This document shows, piece by piece, positions 33,843-43,808 of a stretch of DNA of 64,000 bases. Both the position numbers and the translations under genes were made by a program. The notes under the pieces are model-generated. The model worked only from the letters and a program-made list of their open reading frames with translations, was not told the origin of the DNA and made no database searches. Origin of the DNA: Flavihumibacter petaseus NBRC 106054 (GTDB taxonomy: Bacteria > Bacteroidota > Bacteroidia > Chitinophagales > Chitinophagaceae). The DNA lies in the NCBI RefSeq assembly GCF_000974785.1, contig NZ_BBWV01000002.1:620001-684000 (forward strand), given 5' to 3'. Each line of letters begins with the position of its first letter. The first letter of the stretch is position 1.

Positions 33843-35261
33843 ATGGATATCCAATGCACCGAAAGAGAATTGTTCCTCATCAAGAAGATTGCGCACGCGG
33901 CTGCCGAGATCGAAGTTCCGGCATACCTCGTGGGTGGTTTTGTGAGAGATAAACTATTGGGCCGCCCTTCTAAGGATGCGGATATCGTATGCGTGGGCGA
34001 TGGCATTGCACTTGCCCATAAAGTTGCGGACCGGTTTCACCCACGGCCTATAGTTGCCTTTTATAAAAATTTTGGAACAGCGTCCATCCGCCTGGATGGT
34101 TTTGAAGTGGAGTTTGTTGGTGCCCGTAAGGAATCCTACCGGTACCATAGCCGCAATCCCGAGGTTTTACCGGGTACACTTGAAGAAGATCAGCTGCGCC
34201 GGGATTTTACGATCAATGCCATGGCCGTCAGCCTGAATGAAAATGACCTGGGGAAACTGATCGATCCGTTTGACGGTGTACAGGATCTCGCCGGCAAGGT
34301 GATCAGAACACCGCTTGATCCGTCACAGACCTTCAGTGACGATCCGCTGCGGATGCTGCGTGCCATCAGGTTTGCTTCACAGCTGGGATTCGTGATTGAA
34401 CAGCGCACATGGGATGGCATCTGCCTGCAGGTAGACAGGATCAAAATAATTTCCCAGGAGCGGATCACAGAAGAATTCAATAAAATACTGAGCAGCAGGC
34501 AGCCATCAGTCGGTCTTGACCTGTTGTACCGGTCGGGGCTCATGCATATCATTTTCCCCCAGATGGTGGACCTTGCCGGCGCAGAATATATTGACGGCAT
34601 GGGCCACAAAGACAATTTTTATCACACGCTACAGGTGGTAGACAATATTTCCAGGCATACCGACGATCTGTGGCTGCGTTGGGCGGCATTGCTGCATGAT
34701 ATCGGGAAACCACCGACGAAGAAATTTGAGGCGGGTCATGGGTGGACATTTCATGGCCACGAAGTGGTGGGTGGCCGGATGGTGCCCCGCATATTCGCGA
34801 AAATGAAACTGCCGCAGAATGAAAAAATGCGGTATGTCCGCAAGCTGGTGGAACTCCATCTGCGGCCTATCAGCCTGACCAAGGACAATATAACGGATAG
34901 CGCTATCCGCAGGCTGCTGTATGATGCAGGAGAAGAAATCGACGACCTTATGTTATTGTGCAGTGCGGATATTACTTCCAAAAACCGGGTAAAAGTGAAA
35001 CGGTTCCTGGAAAATTTTAACCTTGTGCGGGAACGTTTGCACGAAGTGGAGGAAAAAGACAAGATCCGCAACTGGCAACCGCCGATCACGGGAGAGATCA
35101 TTATGACAACCTTTGGCCTGCCACCCGGAAGAATAGTGGGGGAGATCAAAAATGCGATCCGCGAGGCTATTCTTGATGGAGATATTCAGAACAATTACGA
35201 TGCGGCATACGAATTGATGATGAAAAAAGCAACCGAGTTCAACCTCCAACCCGTTCTCTAA
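33843..35261 (+). CDS. cca: CCA-adding tRNA nucleotidyltransferase with HD domain
   Basis: A 472-residue enzyme that adds or repairs the 3' CCA end of tRNA. It has the class II nucleotidyltransferase head YLVGGFVRDKLLGRPSKDADIV with the Asp pair, RRDFTINAMAVSL and DPLRMLRAIRFASQLGF. An HD phosphohydrolase-type domain follows (LRWAALLHDIGKPPTK, FHGHEVVG). A C-terminal RNA-binding tail includes PPGRIVGEIKNAI. Length and domain order are as expected for the bacterial HD subtype. Confidence 0.95.
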   Translation: MDIQCTERELFLIKKIAHAAAEIEVPAYLVGGFVRDKLLGRPSKDADIVCVGDGIALAHKVADRFHPRPIVAFYKNFGTASIRLDGFEVEFVGARKESYRYHSRNPEVLPGTLEEDQLRRDFTINAMAVSLNENDLGKLIDPFDGVQDLAGKVIRTPLDPSQTFSDDPLRMLRAIRFASQLGFVIEQRTWDGICLQVDRIKIISQERITEEFNKILSSRQPSVGLDLLYRSGLMHIIFPQMVDLAGAEYIDGMGHKDNFYHTLQVVDNISRHTDDLWLRWAALLHDIGKPPTKKFEAGHGWTFHGHEVVGGRMVPRIFAKMKLPQNEKMRYVRKLVELHLRPISLTKDNITDSAIRRLLYDAGEEIDDLMLLCSADITSKNRVKVKRFLENFNLVRERLHEVEEKDKIRNWQPPITGEIIMTTFGLPPGRIVGEIKNAIREAILDGDIQNNYDAAYELMMKKATEFNLQPVL

Positions 35262-35297
35262 AAGAATTGTATTTTAGTTTCAAATCGAACAACAACC

Positions 35298-35870
35298 ATG
35301 GCTATTCTGAAGTTCCGGATCTATTTTGAAGAAGACGACAGTGTTTACCGCGACATTGCCATCAGGCATAAGCAGCATTTTCTGGACCTGCATCAGGCGA
35401 TCCTGAAAGCCTATGAATTCGACAATAAACATGCAGCTACTTTTTATCGCAGTAATGACAGCTGGCAGCGTGGCAGGGAGATAACCCTGGAAAAATATCA
35501 GAAGCCGTACAAGGTCGAGCCATTATTGATGGCGGAAACTGCAATCGGTACAGAGATCTCCAATCCCAACGAGAAGTTCATTTACCAGTACGATTTCAAC
35601 CGCAACTGGGTTTTCCTGGTGGAACTGATCAACGTATCGAAAGAAGAGAACCCCAAGGTTGATTATCCCGCCACCGTCAGGGTGGAAGGAATAGCGCCTT
35701 CACAATATGGAACAAAGGGGCTGGTAGGTGACAAGCTTACCGAAATGGAAGAAAAATATGACCTGCAATCCGGTGCCGAAGGTTTCGGAACGGAAGGGGA
35801 TGACGACGATGGGCAATCTGATGCAGAAGACGCAGTGGATTACGGAAGCGAGGGCGAAGAAGAAATCTGA
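35298..35870 (+). CDS. Plasmid pRiA4b ORF-3-like family protein
   Basis: A 190-residue protein with the family core FRIYFEEDDSVYRDIAIRHKQ at the start, FLDLHQAILKAYEFDNKHAATFY, and YQYDFNRNWVFLVELINV. The last 35 residues are highly acidic (DDDDGQSDAEDAVDYGSEGEEE), which may make it a nucleic-acid mimic or a flexible tail. The function is unknown. Although named after a plasmid gene, it is common in chromosomes. It ends three bases before miaA, with which it is probably cotranscribed. Confidence 0.8.
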   Translation: MAILKFRIYFEEDDSVYRDIAIRHKQHFLDLHQAILKAYEFDNKHAATFYRSNDSWQRGREITLEKYQKPYKVEPLLMAETAIGTEISNPNEKFIYQYDFNRNWVFLVELINVSKEENPKVDYPATVRVEGIAPSQYGTKGLVGDKLTEMEEKYDLQSGAEGFGTEGDDDDGQSDAEDAVDYGSEGEEEI

Positions 35871-35873
35871 TCA

Positions 35874-36788
35874 GTGAATAGAGACCGGCATAGGGACCTT
35901 GTGATCATCGTGGTAGGACCTACCGGTGTTGGAAAGACAGCGGTAGCCGTGGAACTGGCAGGCCTCTACGGAACGGAGATCATATCTGCAGACTCCAGGC
36001 AGTGTTACAGGGAACTCTCGATCGGGGTTGCGCGTCCTTCTCCAGCTGAACTGGCTGCAGTGCCGCACCATTTTATTGCTTCCCATAGTCTGCTGGAAAA
36101 CCTGACTGCTGCCGATTTTGCAGCATTTGCGCTGGGAAAGGCAGCAGCATTATTCACAAAGTACAGGGTAGTAGTGATGGCCGGCGGCACAGGGCTTTAT
36201 GTAAAAGCTTTTGCCGATGGTCTCGATGATATTCCGGCTGCCGATCCGGCCATTCGGGCAGGCATTATTAAACAATATGAAGTGGAAGGCCTGCTATGGC
36301 TGCAGGAGCAGGTCAAACAAGCGGATCCGGCCTGGTTTGCCGACGGTGATATTCAGAACCCCCAGCGGTTGATGCGGGCGCTGGAGGTTTATCAAAGTAC
36401 GGGTCAAAGCATCCGGACTTTCCAGCGCGGTACCAAAGCGCAAAGACCTTTCGATATCGTCAAACTGGGACTGGACCTGCCACGTCCCGAACTCTACAAA
36501 CGCATTAACCGTCGTGTTGACCTGATGATGGAAGCCGGATTGTTACAGGAAGTGAAAGACCTGGTCAGCCTGTTTGCACTGGAACCCGGAAAGGAGGTGC
36601 CGAATGCGCTCCGCACCGTAGGGTACACCGAGATGATCGCGCACCTTTTCGGAAATATCAGCCTGGATGAAGCAGTTCACCTGATCAAACAAAACACGAG
36701 GCATTATGCCAAGCGACAGCTTACCTGGTTCCGTAAAGATCCGGAAGTGACCTGGGGCAAGCCATTTCCTGAATTCACAATTCCTTAA
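35874..36788 (+). CDS. miaA: tRNA dimethylallyltransferase
   Basis: A 304-residue enzyme that prenylates A37 of tRNAs reading U-starting codons. The P-loop GPTGVGKT (residues 15-22), the family DSRQCYRELSIGVARP, GGTGLYVKAFADGL, and the tail RHYAKRQLTWFRKDP are all present. It starts with GTG, three bases after the stop of the pRiA4b-like gene. The ATG candidates further in would remove the P-loop, so the GTG is correct. Confidence 0.95.
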   Translation: MNRDRHRDLVIIVVGPTGVGKTAVAVELAGLYGTEIISADSRQCYRELSIGVARPSPAELAAVPHHFIASHSLLENLTAADFAAFALGKAAALFTKYRVVVMAGGTGLYVKAFADGLDDIPAADPAIRAGIIKQYEVEGLLWLQEQVKQADPAWFADGDIQNPQRLMRALEVYQSTGQSIRTFQRGTKAQRPFDIVKLGLDLPRPELYKRINRRVDLMMEAGLLQEVKDLVSLFALEPGKEVPNALRTVGYTEMIAHLFGNISLDEAVHLIKQNTRHYAKRQLTWFRKDPEVTWGKPFPEFTIP

Positions 36789-36824
36789 TATTGCAATTGC
36801 TGAAAGCACCGAGCTTCGTGACCC

Positions 36825-38177
36825 ATGATAAATGCCAATGCATTCGGTCAGAATTTTTACTGGGGGGTCGCAATATCTGCTGCACAAAATGAAGGCGCCA
36901 TCGCTGAGGGTGGAAGGAGCCCTTCGATCTGGGATAGTTTTGTCAGAAGACAGGGTGTAATAAAAAAGGGAGGCAAAACCAGTCCCGCCTGCGATTTTTA
37001 TCACCGTTACAAAGATGATATTCTGCTTGTAAAGGCACTGGGTTTTAACTGCTTCCGGTTTTCCATTTCCTGGTCCCGGCTACTGCCTGACGGCACCGGT
37101 AAACCGAATCCTGCGGGCTTGCAGTTTTATCATGCGGTGATTGATGAATGCCTGCGTCTTGGGGTCACTCCTTTCATTACGTTGTATCACTGGGATCTTC
37201 CCCAGCGTCTCCAGCAGGAGGGAGGCTGGGCGAGTCCGCTGATCAACCGGTGGTTCCGCCACTTTACCAAGATCTGCGCAAAAGCCTTTGGGGATAAGGT
37301 AAAGCACTGGATCGTTCTGAATGAGCCCGTGGGCTTTACGTCACTGGGGTATATGCTGGGAAAACACGCTCCCGGTAAAAAAAGCCTGGATGATTTTCTC
37401 CGAACCGTACACCATGCTGCACTGGCCCAGGGGGATGGCGGCAGGGTATTGCGGGAATTTGTACCACATGCCGTGATCGGTACAACATTTTCCTGCTCTG
37501 AAGTAGTGCCTTACAGCGAAAGACCGGAAGACAGGACCGCTGCTGCAAGAATCGATCTCCTGTTAAACCGGTTGCTGATTGAGCCCTTACTGGGCAAAGG
37601 TTTTCCCGAGGATGATAAAGGGCTGATGGATAAACTGGTCAGGCAGAACCTCAGCTGGAAATACCAGGAACGGATGCATTTTGATATGGATTTTATCGGA
37701 CTTCAGAATTACTTTCCGGTAACGGTCAGACACCAGGGATTTATGCCGCTGATACAGGCAACCGAAGTGAAACCCGTTCAGCGCAAGGTTCCGCATACTG
37801 CCATGGGTTGGGAAATCAACCCGGGTGCATTTCACCGGATAATTAAAAAGTTCTGGAAGTACGGTGCCATCCGCCAGTTGATGATCACCGAAAACGGCGC
37901 TGCCTTCAAAGATACCCTGCACCAGGGCCGGATCGCTGATGCTGAACGAACCGCCTATTACCAGAGCCACCTTGCAGCATTGTTACAGGCGAAAAAAGAA
38001 GGGGTCAATATCGGTGGTTATTTTGCCTGGACCCTGATGGATAATTTCGAATGGGCAGAGGGCTATGAGGCCCGTTTCGGCCTGGTACATGTAGATTTCA
38101 AAACGCAGTTGCGCACGGTAAAAGATTCGGGTTACTGGTGGCGCGATTTCCTTAGTATGCAGACCATCAGAACTTGA
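36825..38177 (+). CDS. Glycoside hydrolase family 1 beta-glucosidase-like enzyme
   Basis: A 450-residue (beta/alpha)8 enzyme without a signal peptide, so probably cytosolic. The general acid lies in IVLNEPVGF (E167) and the nucleophile in MITENGAAF (E356). The N-terminal FYWGVAISAAQNEGA, the FRFSISWSRLLPDG and the C-terminal GGYFAWTLMDNFEWAEGY are standard for GH1. The likely role is cleavage of beta-glucosides or beta-galactosides. Its end overlaps the convergent FadL-type gene by 11 bp. Confidence 0.93.
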   Translation: MINANAFGQNFYWGVAISAAQNEGAIAEGGRSPSIWDSFVRRQGVIKKGGKTSPACDFYHRYKDDILLVKALGFNCFRFSISWSRLLPDGTGKPNPAGLQFYHAVIDECLRLGVTPFITLYHWDLPQRLQQEGGWASPLINRWFRHFTKICAKAFGDKVKHWIVLNEPVGFTSLGYMLGKHAPGKKSLDDFLRTVHHAALAQGDGGRVLREFVPHAVIGTTFSCSEVVPYSERPEDRTAAARIDLLLNRLLIEPLLGKGFPEDDKGLMDKLVRQNLSWKYQERMHFDMDFIGLQNYFPVTVRHQGFMPLIQATEVKPVQRKVPHTAMGWEINPGAFHRIIKKFWKYGAIRQLMITENGAAFKDTLHQGRIADAERTAYYQSHLAALLQAKKEGVNIGGYFAWTLMDNFEWAEGYEARFGLVHVDFKTQLRTVKDSGYWWRDFLSMQTIRT

Positions 38178-39726
38178 TCCCAACAGTAGCCATTACTGTT
38201 CCGCCGCTGCCGTCCACACTGGCATAAGTGTTCGCTTTGTCAGGGAGCCGGTAGGGAAAATTCACGTCTTTGGTTATACGCTGTGAATAGGAAAGATCCA
38301 CGAAGAAACCTTTGTTGCGGTATCCGAGTCCGCCGCTGATAAACATCCGGTTGCCGTCGAGGTTGCTGTCGTCATAGGGATTGCCATAAAATGCGAAACC
38401 CGCACGTGCCATCAGCGTATTGAATTTCATCTCGCCGCCAATCCTGGCATTGATGGCGCCTTTGTAAATTTCCTTCATTGTTTTGTTCACGGCGTTGTAG
38501 TATTCATCGGAACTGGCGTCCTCTTCGTCGCCGCTGTGAAAACGGTTGCTGCCATAAGTGACGTATTCCAGGTCAGCAGTAATGAATCCCCTTTGTAGTT
38601 TGGTGTCTTCCACTGCATTGAATACCCATGATCCGCTGACAAGTAAATGCCAGGGAGATACCATGTCGTATTTGTATTCGGGGAGGTAACCGCCATTCAG
38701 GGTTTTTACATCAACAGTGCTGGGGGCATTATAATTTTCCAGGTCTGCGTACATGCTTGCATCATAGGTTTCCTTCAGCGCATACCAGGTTGGCGTATGT
38801 ATGGCGAGACCCAGGCGCAAGGCATTTACAGGCTTAAAGATCATTCCCAGTTTCAGGTTGATACCAGCGCCTTTGCTGGTAGCCGTTTCCCTGAGTTCAG
38901 CGTTTTTAAAGTAGCTTTCTGTATTGTTGCTGGCGTCCTCTTCCGTATATACGCTGGTCTTTTCATAATTGAGAATGGGAATACCCAGGCTGACGCCCCA
39001 GTAGAATTTGTCCTTGCTGTTTCCGGCAAAACTCACGGCAATCTCTGTAATGCCTCCCTTTGTTTCAACATCATTCCGCTGGTTCAGCAGGAATGCGGTA
39101 TCATTCAGGTAGGCATAGCGCAAAGGTGTACCGACAACTTCGGTACCGCGACCGGGTGTTGTCAGTGTATCTACCAGGTAGGTGTATAAAGCCATCCTTG
39201 CCGGGAAAGAAATGCTGTTGCTGTTCAGTGCGTCTTCGATGCTGAGGCCGGAAGCGCTGATTTCGGCAGCATAGGCTTCAGTAAAGGAGCTGTAGTCGTT
39301 CTGGCCCTGGTAGGTTACCCTGTTGCGGAAATCAGCCGTTCTGTTAACGGCAAAGCTGAATGCCGTACTCTTATTCGGATTGTACCGGTCGGGCATGCCA
39401 AATACAAAACCGGTAGTGCCGAACTGGAAACCGGAACCGGACTGACTGGTCTTTGTTTCGCGGTAATTGGAATTGTTATTGAAAAAACTGAAACCGGGCG
39501 ACAGTACAAATTCGTTGGTTTTGTACAGGCCGAGCCCGGCGGGGTTGATGTAATTGGAACTGATATCACCTCCAAGTGAACCACCTGCACCTCCGATCGC
39601 CTGGTTACGGGCCGTTCCGTTGGGAGTAGTCCAGGAAGTTCTGAGGGCGTCTTCGGGTACCTGGGCATAAGTGTTCAGGTATACTACACTCATGGCTGCA
39701 ATCAAAAAACCTTTCCTGTTCTGCAT
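38167..39726 (-). CDS. OmpP1/FadL/TodX-family outer membrane protein
   Basis: A 519-residue barrel with a signal peptide (MQNRKGFLIAAMSVVYLNTYAQ) and the FadL-type hatch GTARNQAIGGAGGSLGGDISSNYINPAGLGLYK. It ends with VMATVGIKF, a typical terminal strand. Members import hydrophobic compounds or haem-like molecules; the substrate here is unknown. An intrinsic terminator lies only 22 bp before its ATG, with no clear promoter between. Confidence 0.85.
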   Translation of the reverse strand: MQNRKGFLIAAMSVVYLNTYAQVPEDALRTSWTTPNGTARNQAIGGAGGSLGGDISSNYINPAGLGLYKTNEFVLSPGFSFFNNNSNYRETKTSQSGSGFQFGTTGFVFGMPDRYNPNKSTAFSFAVNRTADFRNRVTYQGQNDYSSFTEAYAAEISASGLSIEDALNSNSISFPARMALYTYLVDTLTTPGRGTEVVGTPLRYAYLNDTAFLLNQRNDVETKGGITEIAVSFAGNSKDKFYWGVSLGIPILNYEKTSVYTEEDASNNTESYFKNAELRETATSKGAGINLKLGMIFKPVNALRLGLAIHTPTWYALKETYDASMYADLENYNAPSTVDVKTLNGGYLPEYKYDMVSPWHLLVSGSWVFNAVEDTKLQRGFITADLEYVTYGSNRFHSGDEEDASSDEYYNAVNKTMKEIYKGAINARIGGEMKFNTLMARAGFAFYGNPYDDSNLDGNRMFISGGLGYRNKGFFVDLSYSQRITKDVNFPYRLPDKANTYASVDGSGGTVMATVGIKF

Positions 39727-39748
39727 GCTGCTGTTAATCGCTTATTGT

Positions 39749-39794
39749 AAAAAAAAGAGGAAACAACTCTATAGAACAAGCGTTTGTTTCCTCT
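39749..39794 (-). terminator. Intrinsic terminator of the Asn/Ser-rich lipoprotein gene
   Basis: On the minus strand AGAGGAAACAA and TTGTTTCCTCT form an eleven-pair stem around a 17-base loop, followed by eight Ts. It starts 22 bp past the lipoprotein stop and ends 22 bp before the FadL start. Confidence 0.85.
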
Positions 39795-39815
39795 GTTGGT
39801 CTGTAACCGTCCATC

Positions 39816-40676
39816 TTAATGTCCTGTACGGGCCGGCCGGCTTACGCCGCCACCGCCACTGCTGCCACTGCTGCCTCCAGAGCTGCTCCGCGATCCGGAT
39901 GAGCTGCTGTTGTTGGAAGAAGAAGGCGTATAACTTCTGTTCGGCCGGTCATAGCTGCTGTTATAGCTTTCGCTGGTCTGGCCATAGCCGGAACGACGAC
40001 TGTTGTTATTGGTATTATAATACGAACCGTTGCGGTTGTTGGAGTTGTTAAAGGAGCTGGAGTAAGTACGGCCGGGACGATAGGAGTTGCCCAGGTTCGC
40101 ACCATTGGTGTTCAGGTAACTGCCCATTGCGAACGACGATACTGGACGGCTCGGCCGTACAAAAGTTTCGTAGCTGCCGCCCTTTCCCGGTACCACATAA
40201 ATGGGGTTGTAGCAGTAAGGACTGTAGCCAGCGTAATAGTATGGATTATAAAAGCTGTTCCAGTACCACATGCTATTATAAGGGCTGGCAAAACCTGCAT
40301 TCCAGGTCATGTAGCTGTTCCATCTCCAGTTGTTTACCATCCATGGATCAGCCATTCCCATACCGCCGTTATAGTAATAGTCATTGTAGTAACTATTTGA
40401 ATAACGTCCGCTGGAAATCATCATGCGCAGGTACTGATCGTCGCGGTAAGAGTAGTCGCCGTATCCATTGTCAACAGAGCGGTTACCCCTCCTGGAATTG
40501 GTTTCCAGGTATTCCTGCTGATTATTGTTTTGTTGGGATGAAGCCTTTGCGATCGCCGGCTTACCGGGAGAATAATAAACGTCATCCGGCGTCTGCGCGG
40601 ATTTATACACTCCTGAGCAGCTGCTTAAGGCAACCAGGCCGATACCTGCCAACCAACCGGAAAATTTGAGTTTCAT
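39816..40676 (-). CDS. Low-complexity Asn/Tyr/Ser-rich lipoprotein
   Basis: A 286-residue lipoprotein (signal with LVALSSC, Cys20). The middle is rich in Trp, Tyr and Asn (for example [13 protein letters not shown] and [14 protein letters not shown]). The C-terminal 100 residues are Asn/Ser/Gly repeats ([17 protein letters not shown], then [11 protein letters not shown]) ending in RPARTGH. The frame continues upstream, but the ATG at 40676 starts the lipobox signal. No family or function recognised; the composition suggests a surface-exposed flexible protein. Confidence 0.7.
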   Translation of the reverse strand: MKLKFSGWLAGIGLVALSSCSGVYKSAQTPDDVYYSPGKPAIAKASSQQNNNQQEYLETNSRRGNRSVDNGYGDYSYRDDQYLRMMISSGRYSNSYYNDYYYNGGMGMADPWMVNNWRWNSYMTWNAGFASPYNSMWYWNSFYNPYYYAGYSPYCYNPIYVVPGKGGSYETFVRPSRPVSSFAMGSYLNTNGANLGNSYRPGRTYSSSFNNSNNRNGSYYNTNNNSRRSGYGQTSESYNSSYDRPNRSYTPSSSNNSSSSGSRSSSGGSSGSSGGGGVSRPARTGH

Positions 40677-40732
40677 ACCCCAGCTAATTAATGGTTTGAA
40701 AAAATTACTTTTGCGTTCGCTGTATAAAAGTA

Positions 40733-40740
40733 CAAAGATA
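40733..40740 (-). promoter_or_regulatory. -7 box of the lipoprotein gene
   Basis: TATCTTTG on the minus strand, giving a leader of about 50 nt before the ATG at 40676. A -33 TTTG was not found at the standard distance. It lies in the divergent region shared with proS. Confidence 0.5.
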
Positions 40741-40797
40741 AGACAGTGTTTCATAACGGAATGTTGCAAGCCAATTGTTAAAAACCAACTACTTAGC

Positions 40798-42273
40798 ATG
40801 AGCAAAGAGATCACCAGCCGGAACGAAGACTACGCCCAATGGTATAATGACCTGATCATAAAAGGCGGACTTGCAGAAAATTCTGCTGTTCGCGGTTGTA
40901 TGGTAATTAAACCTTATGGGTTTGGACTGTGGGAGAATATGCGCGACCAGCTCGACCGCATGTTTAAGGAAACCGGTCACGTGAATGCCTATTTTCCGCT
41001 GTTTATTCCCAAAAGCTTCCTTTCAAAAGAGGCAGCCCACGTGGAGGGTTTTGCCAAGGAATGTGCGGTGGTTACCCATTACCGCCTCATGAACGATCCT
41101 AACGGCAATGGCGTTGTGGTGGATCCGGAATCCAAACTCGAAGAGGAGCTGATCATCCGGCCTACCTCGGAAACGATCATCTGGAATACATATAAAGACT
41201 GGATCCAGAGTTACCGCGACCTGCCGCTGCTGATCAACCAGTGGGCCAATGTGGTCCGCTGGGAAATGCGTACGCGACTCTTTCTGAGAACGGCAGAATT
41301 CCTGTGGCAGGAAGGCCACACTGCCCATGCCAGCAAGGATGAGGCGATTGAAGAGACCCGCCGGATGCTTGATGTATATGCCGATTTCGTGGAGAACTAT
41401 ATGGCCGTACCCGTTATTAAGGGTGTGAAGACCGCATCTGAACGTTTTGCGGGTGCAGAAGACACTTACTGTATCGAAGCCATGATGCAGGATGGTAAGG
41501 CATTGCAGGCCGGTACCTCCCATTTCCTCGGGCAGAATTTCGCGAAGGCATTTGACGTTAAATTTCTCAATACGCATAACAAACAGGAATATGTGTGGGC
41601 CACCAGCTGGGGCGTAAGTACCCGCCTGATTGGCGCACTGGTGATGGCCCACAGTGATGACGAAGGCCTTATTCTTCCTCCCCGGATCGCTCCCTTGCAG
41701 GTGGTCATCGTGCCCATTTTCAAAGGTGATGAGCAGAAAGGCTTTATCGACAACACCGTCAGACCGGTTATCCAGTCGCTCCGTGAATTGGGCATTTCTG
41801 TTAAATATGACGACAGCGACAATAATCGTCCCGGCTGGAAATTCGCTGAATATGAAAAACGTGGAGTGCCGGTGCGCATCGCCATCGGCCAGCGGGATAT
41901 TGAAAACAATGTTGTTGAAATTGCCCGCCGTGACACCCGCGAAAAGAGCTCCGTTTCCATGGAAGGTCTTGCATTTTATGTGAAGACATTGCTGGAGGAG
42001 ATTCAGCTCCATATGTACAATAAGGCGAAGGGTTACCGCGACAGTGTGATCACAGAAGTAAACACCTGGGAAGAATTCGAGACCCTGCTCGATACCAAAG
42101 GAGGTTTTCTCTCTGCGCATTGGGATGGCACCGCCGAAACGGAGGAAGCGATCAAAGAGAAAACCAAGGCAACTATCCGTTGCATCCCGCTGAACAATCC
42201 ACAGGCAAACGGCACCTGTATCTTCAGTGGCAAACCCAGTACGCAAAGGGTACTGTTTGCCCGGGCTTATTGA
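40798..42273 (+). CDS. proS: Prolyl-tRNA synthetase (eukaryal/archaeal type)
   Basis: A 491-residue class II synthetase that charges tRNA-Pro. It is the short type without the bacterial editing insert. Motif 2 is seen as [30 protein letters not shown], the ATP site as [16 protein letters not shown], and the C-terminal zinc-binding-like region includes ATIRCIPLN and [18 protein letters not shown]. The frame is open upstream to 40666, but the ATG at 40798 ([16 protein letters not shown]) is the family start. Confidence 0.97.
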   Translation: MSKEITSRNEDYAQWYNDLIIKGGLAENSAVRGCMVIKPYGFGLWENMRDQLDRMFKETGHVNAYFPLFIPKSFLSKEAAHVEGFAKECAVVTHYRLMNDPNGNGVVVDPESKLEEELIIRPTSETIIWNTYKDWIQSYRDLPLLINQWANVVRWEMRTRLFLRTAEFLWQEGHTAHASKDEAIEETRRMLDVYADFVENYMAVPVIKGVKTASERFAGAEDTYCIEAMMQDGKALQAGTSHFLGQNFAKAFDVKFLNTHNKQEYVWATSWGVSTRLIGALVMAHSDDEGLILPPRIAPLQVVIVPIFKGDEQKGFIDNTVRPVIQSLRELGISVKYDDSDNNRPGWKFAEYEKRGVPVRIAIGQRDIENNVVEIARRDTREKSSVSMEGLAFYVKTLLEEIQLHMYNKAKGYRDSVITEVNTWEEFETLLDTKGGFLSAHWDGTAETEEAIKEKTKATIRCIPLNNPQANGTCIFSGKPSTQRVLFARAY

Positions 42274-42293
42274 TCGAACTGACCCACCCCGTT

Positions 42294-42749
42294 ATGACCG
42301 AACAACAGGATCAGCAACCACATCTCGCGCAAGACGGCTGGGAAGCCTATCATGCCGCAGCGAAATGGGCAAGATTTCTTGCCTGGATCGGGTTTGCCTT
42401 GCTGGCCATTATGTTGTTTGCAGCAGTATGGGCGCTTCGGCTGGCCTATTTTACCCCCAGGATACAGGGCATCAATAAAGACATGATCAGCATGGCGATG
42501 TATTTCGGATGGAGCTCACCCGTCATCGCCATGCTCTATATTTTTCCCGTGTGGTTATTATACCGGTTTTCCCGTACAGCAATCCGGGCATCACGGCAAA
42601 AGGATATAGGGGTACTGCGGGACTCTTTTCAGCGCCTGCATGCATTTTTCCGCTATATAGGAATACTCATGATCGTGTTTCTTGGAATTTACCTGCTTTT
42701 CTTTATTATTGCCGGAACAGCTGCCATGCTTGGCCTCGGAGAACAATAA
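42294..42749 (+). CDS. Small membrane protein, possibly DUF5362-like
   Basis: A 151-residue protein with three hydrophobic segments: FLAWIGFALLAIMLFAAVWAL, SSPVIAMLYIFPVWLLYRF and IGILMIVFLGIYLLFFIIAG. A soluble charged loop lies between the second and third (RTAIRASRQKDIGVLRDSFQ). The architecture resembles DUF5362 proteins of Bacteroidota, but I am not certain. It starts 20 bp after proS on the same strand. Confidence 0.6.
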   Translation: MTEQQDQQPHLAQDGWEAYHAAAKWARFLAWIGFALLAIMLFAAVWALRLAYFTPRIQGINKDMISMAMYFGWSSPVIAMLYIFPVWLLYRFSRTAIRASRQKDIGVLRDSFQRLHAFFRYIGILMIVFLGIYLLFFIIAGTAAMLGLGEQ

Positions 42750-42844
42750 CGACACACTAAATTCTTTCCGCCGTCGTTATTTTTCCGCCGCCGCCAAAAC
42801 TATGGCGGTCAAACCAAACACCAACTTAAACCTTAACCTTTCCT

Positions 42845-43807
42845 ATGGAGCATCGTTATTACAAGCTCAATTTTCAGGGCAGCGGACTCGAGCTCTTCCG
42901 CATCAAACTGGTCAATCTTATTCTCACTATGCTGACACTTGGCCTTTATTATCCCTGGGCCAAGGCCAAAACGCTCGACTATCTCTACAACCAGACATAC
43001 TTTGAAGATAGTCCCTTCAGTTTCACCGGTACGGGAAAAGAAATGTTCAAGGGATTCATCAAAGCGATGCTTATCCTGCTCGTATTTTATGCTGCACTTA
43101 TTATTTCGATGCGGTTTGGCGAGGATCACCCGGGCTGGTTTCTTACCGGTGTGTTGTGCTTCTACCTGCTGTTCATCGTGATGATGCCTTTCATCCTTCA
43201 CGGTTCGTACCGCTACCGGATGGCAAAAAGCAACTGGCGCGGGATTCGTTTCGGTTATGTAGGTGAACGTAAAGTGCTGGTAGGTATTTTCCTGAAAGGA
43301 TTTTTCCTGACGCTGATCACTTTTGGTATCTACGGAGCCTGGTTCCAGGTGAACCTCCGCCGCTATATGCTGAGCAATGTTCGCATCGGCAACGCCAATT
43401 TTGTTTACGATGCTGACGGGATGGACTTCTTCCTGCTCAATATCAAAGGGTATTTCCTCACCATCTTCACCCTGGGAATCTATTGGTTCTGGTGGCAGCG
43501 GGATCTCTACCGTTTTTTTGTCAATAACCTCCGGCTGGAGCAGGGCGAAAACAAAGCGCTCTTTTTCAACAGCAGGGCTGAAGCGGTTGATTTCTTCGAA
43601 CTGATTGTGCTGAATACGCTGATCGTTTTCCTTACATTAGGCCTGGGAACGCCATGGGCTACCACACGTACCCTTAATTTTGTAACCAGGAACATGCTGA
43701 TCAACGGCTATGTGGCATTCGACGAACTCGAACAGGCACAGGAGGCGTACAGCGATGCTACCGGTGAAGAGTTCAGCGATTTGCTGGACTTCGGATTTAT
43801 TATCTGA
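42845..43807 (+). CDS. YjgN (DUF898) family membrane protein
   Basis: A 320-residue membrane protein with a repeated unit of the form LTxGxYxPWxxxxxxxYL, seen four times: near residues 22-45 (LTLGLYYPWAKAKTLDYL), 155-180 (ITFGIYGAWFQVNLRRYM), 200-225 (FTLGIYWFWWQRDLYRFF) and 265-290 (LTLGLGTPWATTRTLNFV). This is typical of YjgN proteins, whose role is unknown. The downstream M48 protease gene starts one base after the stop, which suggests a shared task. Confidence 0.88.
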   Translation: MEHRYYKLNFQGSGLELFRIKLVNLILTMLTLGLYYPWAKAKTLDYLYNQTYFEDSPFSFTGTGKEMFKGFIKAMLILLVFYAALIISMRFGEDHPGWFLTGVLCFYLLFIVMMPFILHGSYRYRMAKSNWRGIRFGYVGERKVLVGIFLKGFFLTLITFGIYGAWFQVNLRRYMLSNVRIGNANFVYDADGMDFFLLNIKGYFLTIFTLGIYWFWWQRDLYRFFVNNLRLEQGENKALFFNSRAEAVDFFELIVLNTLIVFLTLGLGTPWATTRTLNFVTRNMLINGYVAFDELEQAQEAYSDATGEEFSDLLDFGFII

Positions 43808-43808
43808 T

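Noticed and set aside
35298-35870. pRiA4b ORF-3-like gene as a sign of a mobile element
   Set aside because: The family is common in chromosomes; no transposase, inverted repeat or integrase is nearby, and it is followed by miaA at 3 bp.
40677-40797. A T-box or other riboswitch before proS
   Set aside because: No T-box sequence, specifier-like structure or terminator/antiterminator pair is visible in the 121 bases between the divergent genes.
42756-42815. GC-rich CCGCC/GGCGG hairpin before the YjgN gene as a terminator
   Set aside because: Stem of five pairs with no T tract after it, and the next genes are on the same strand in close spacing.
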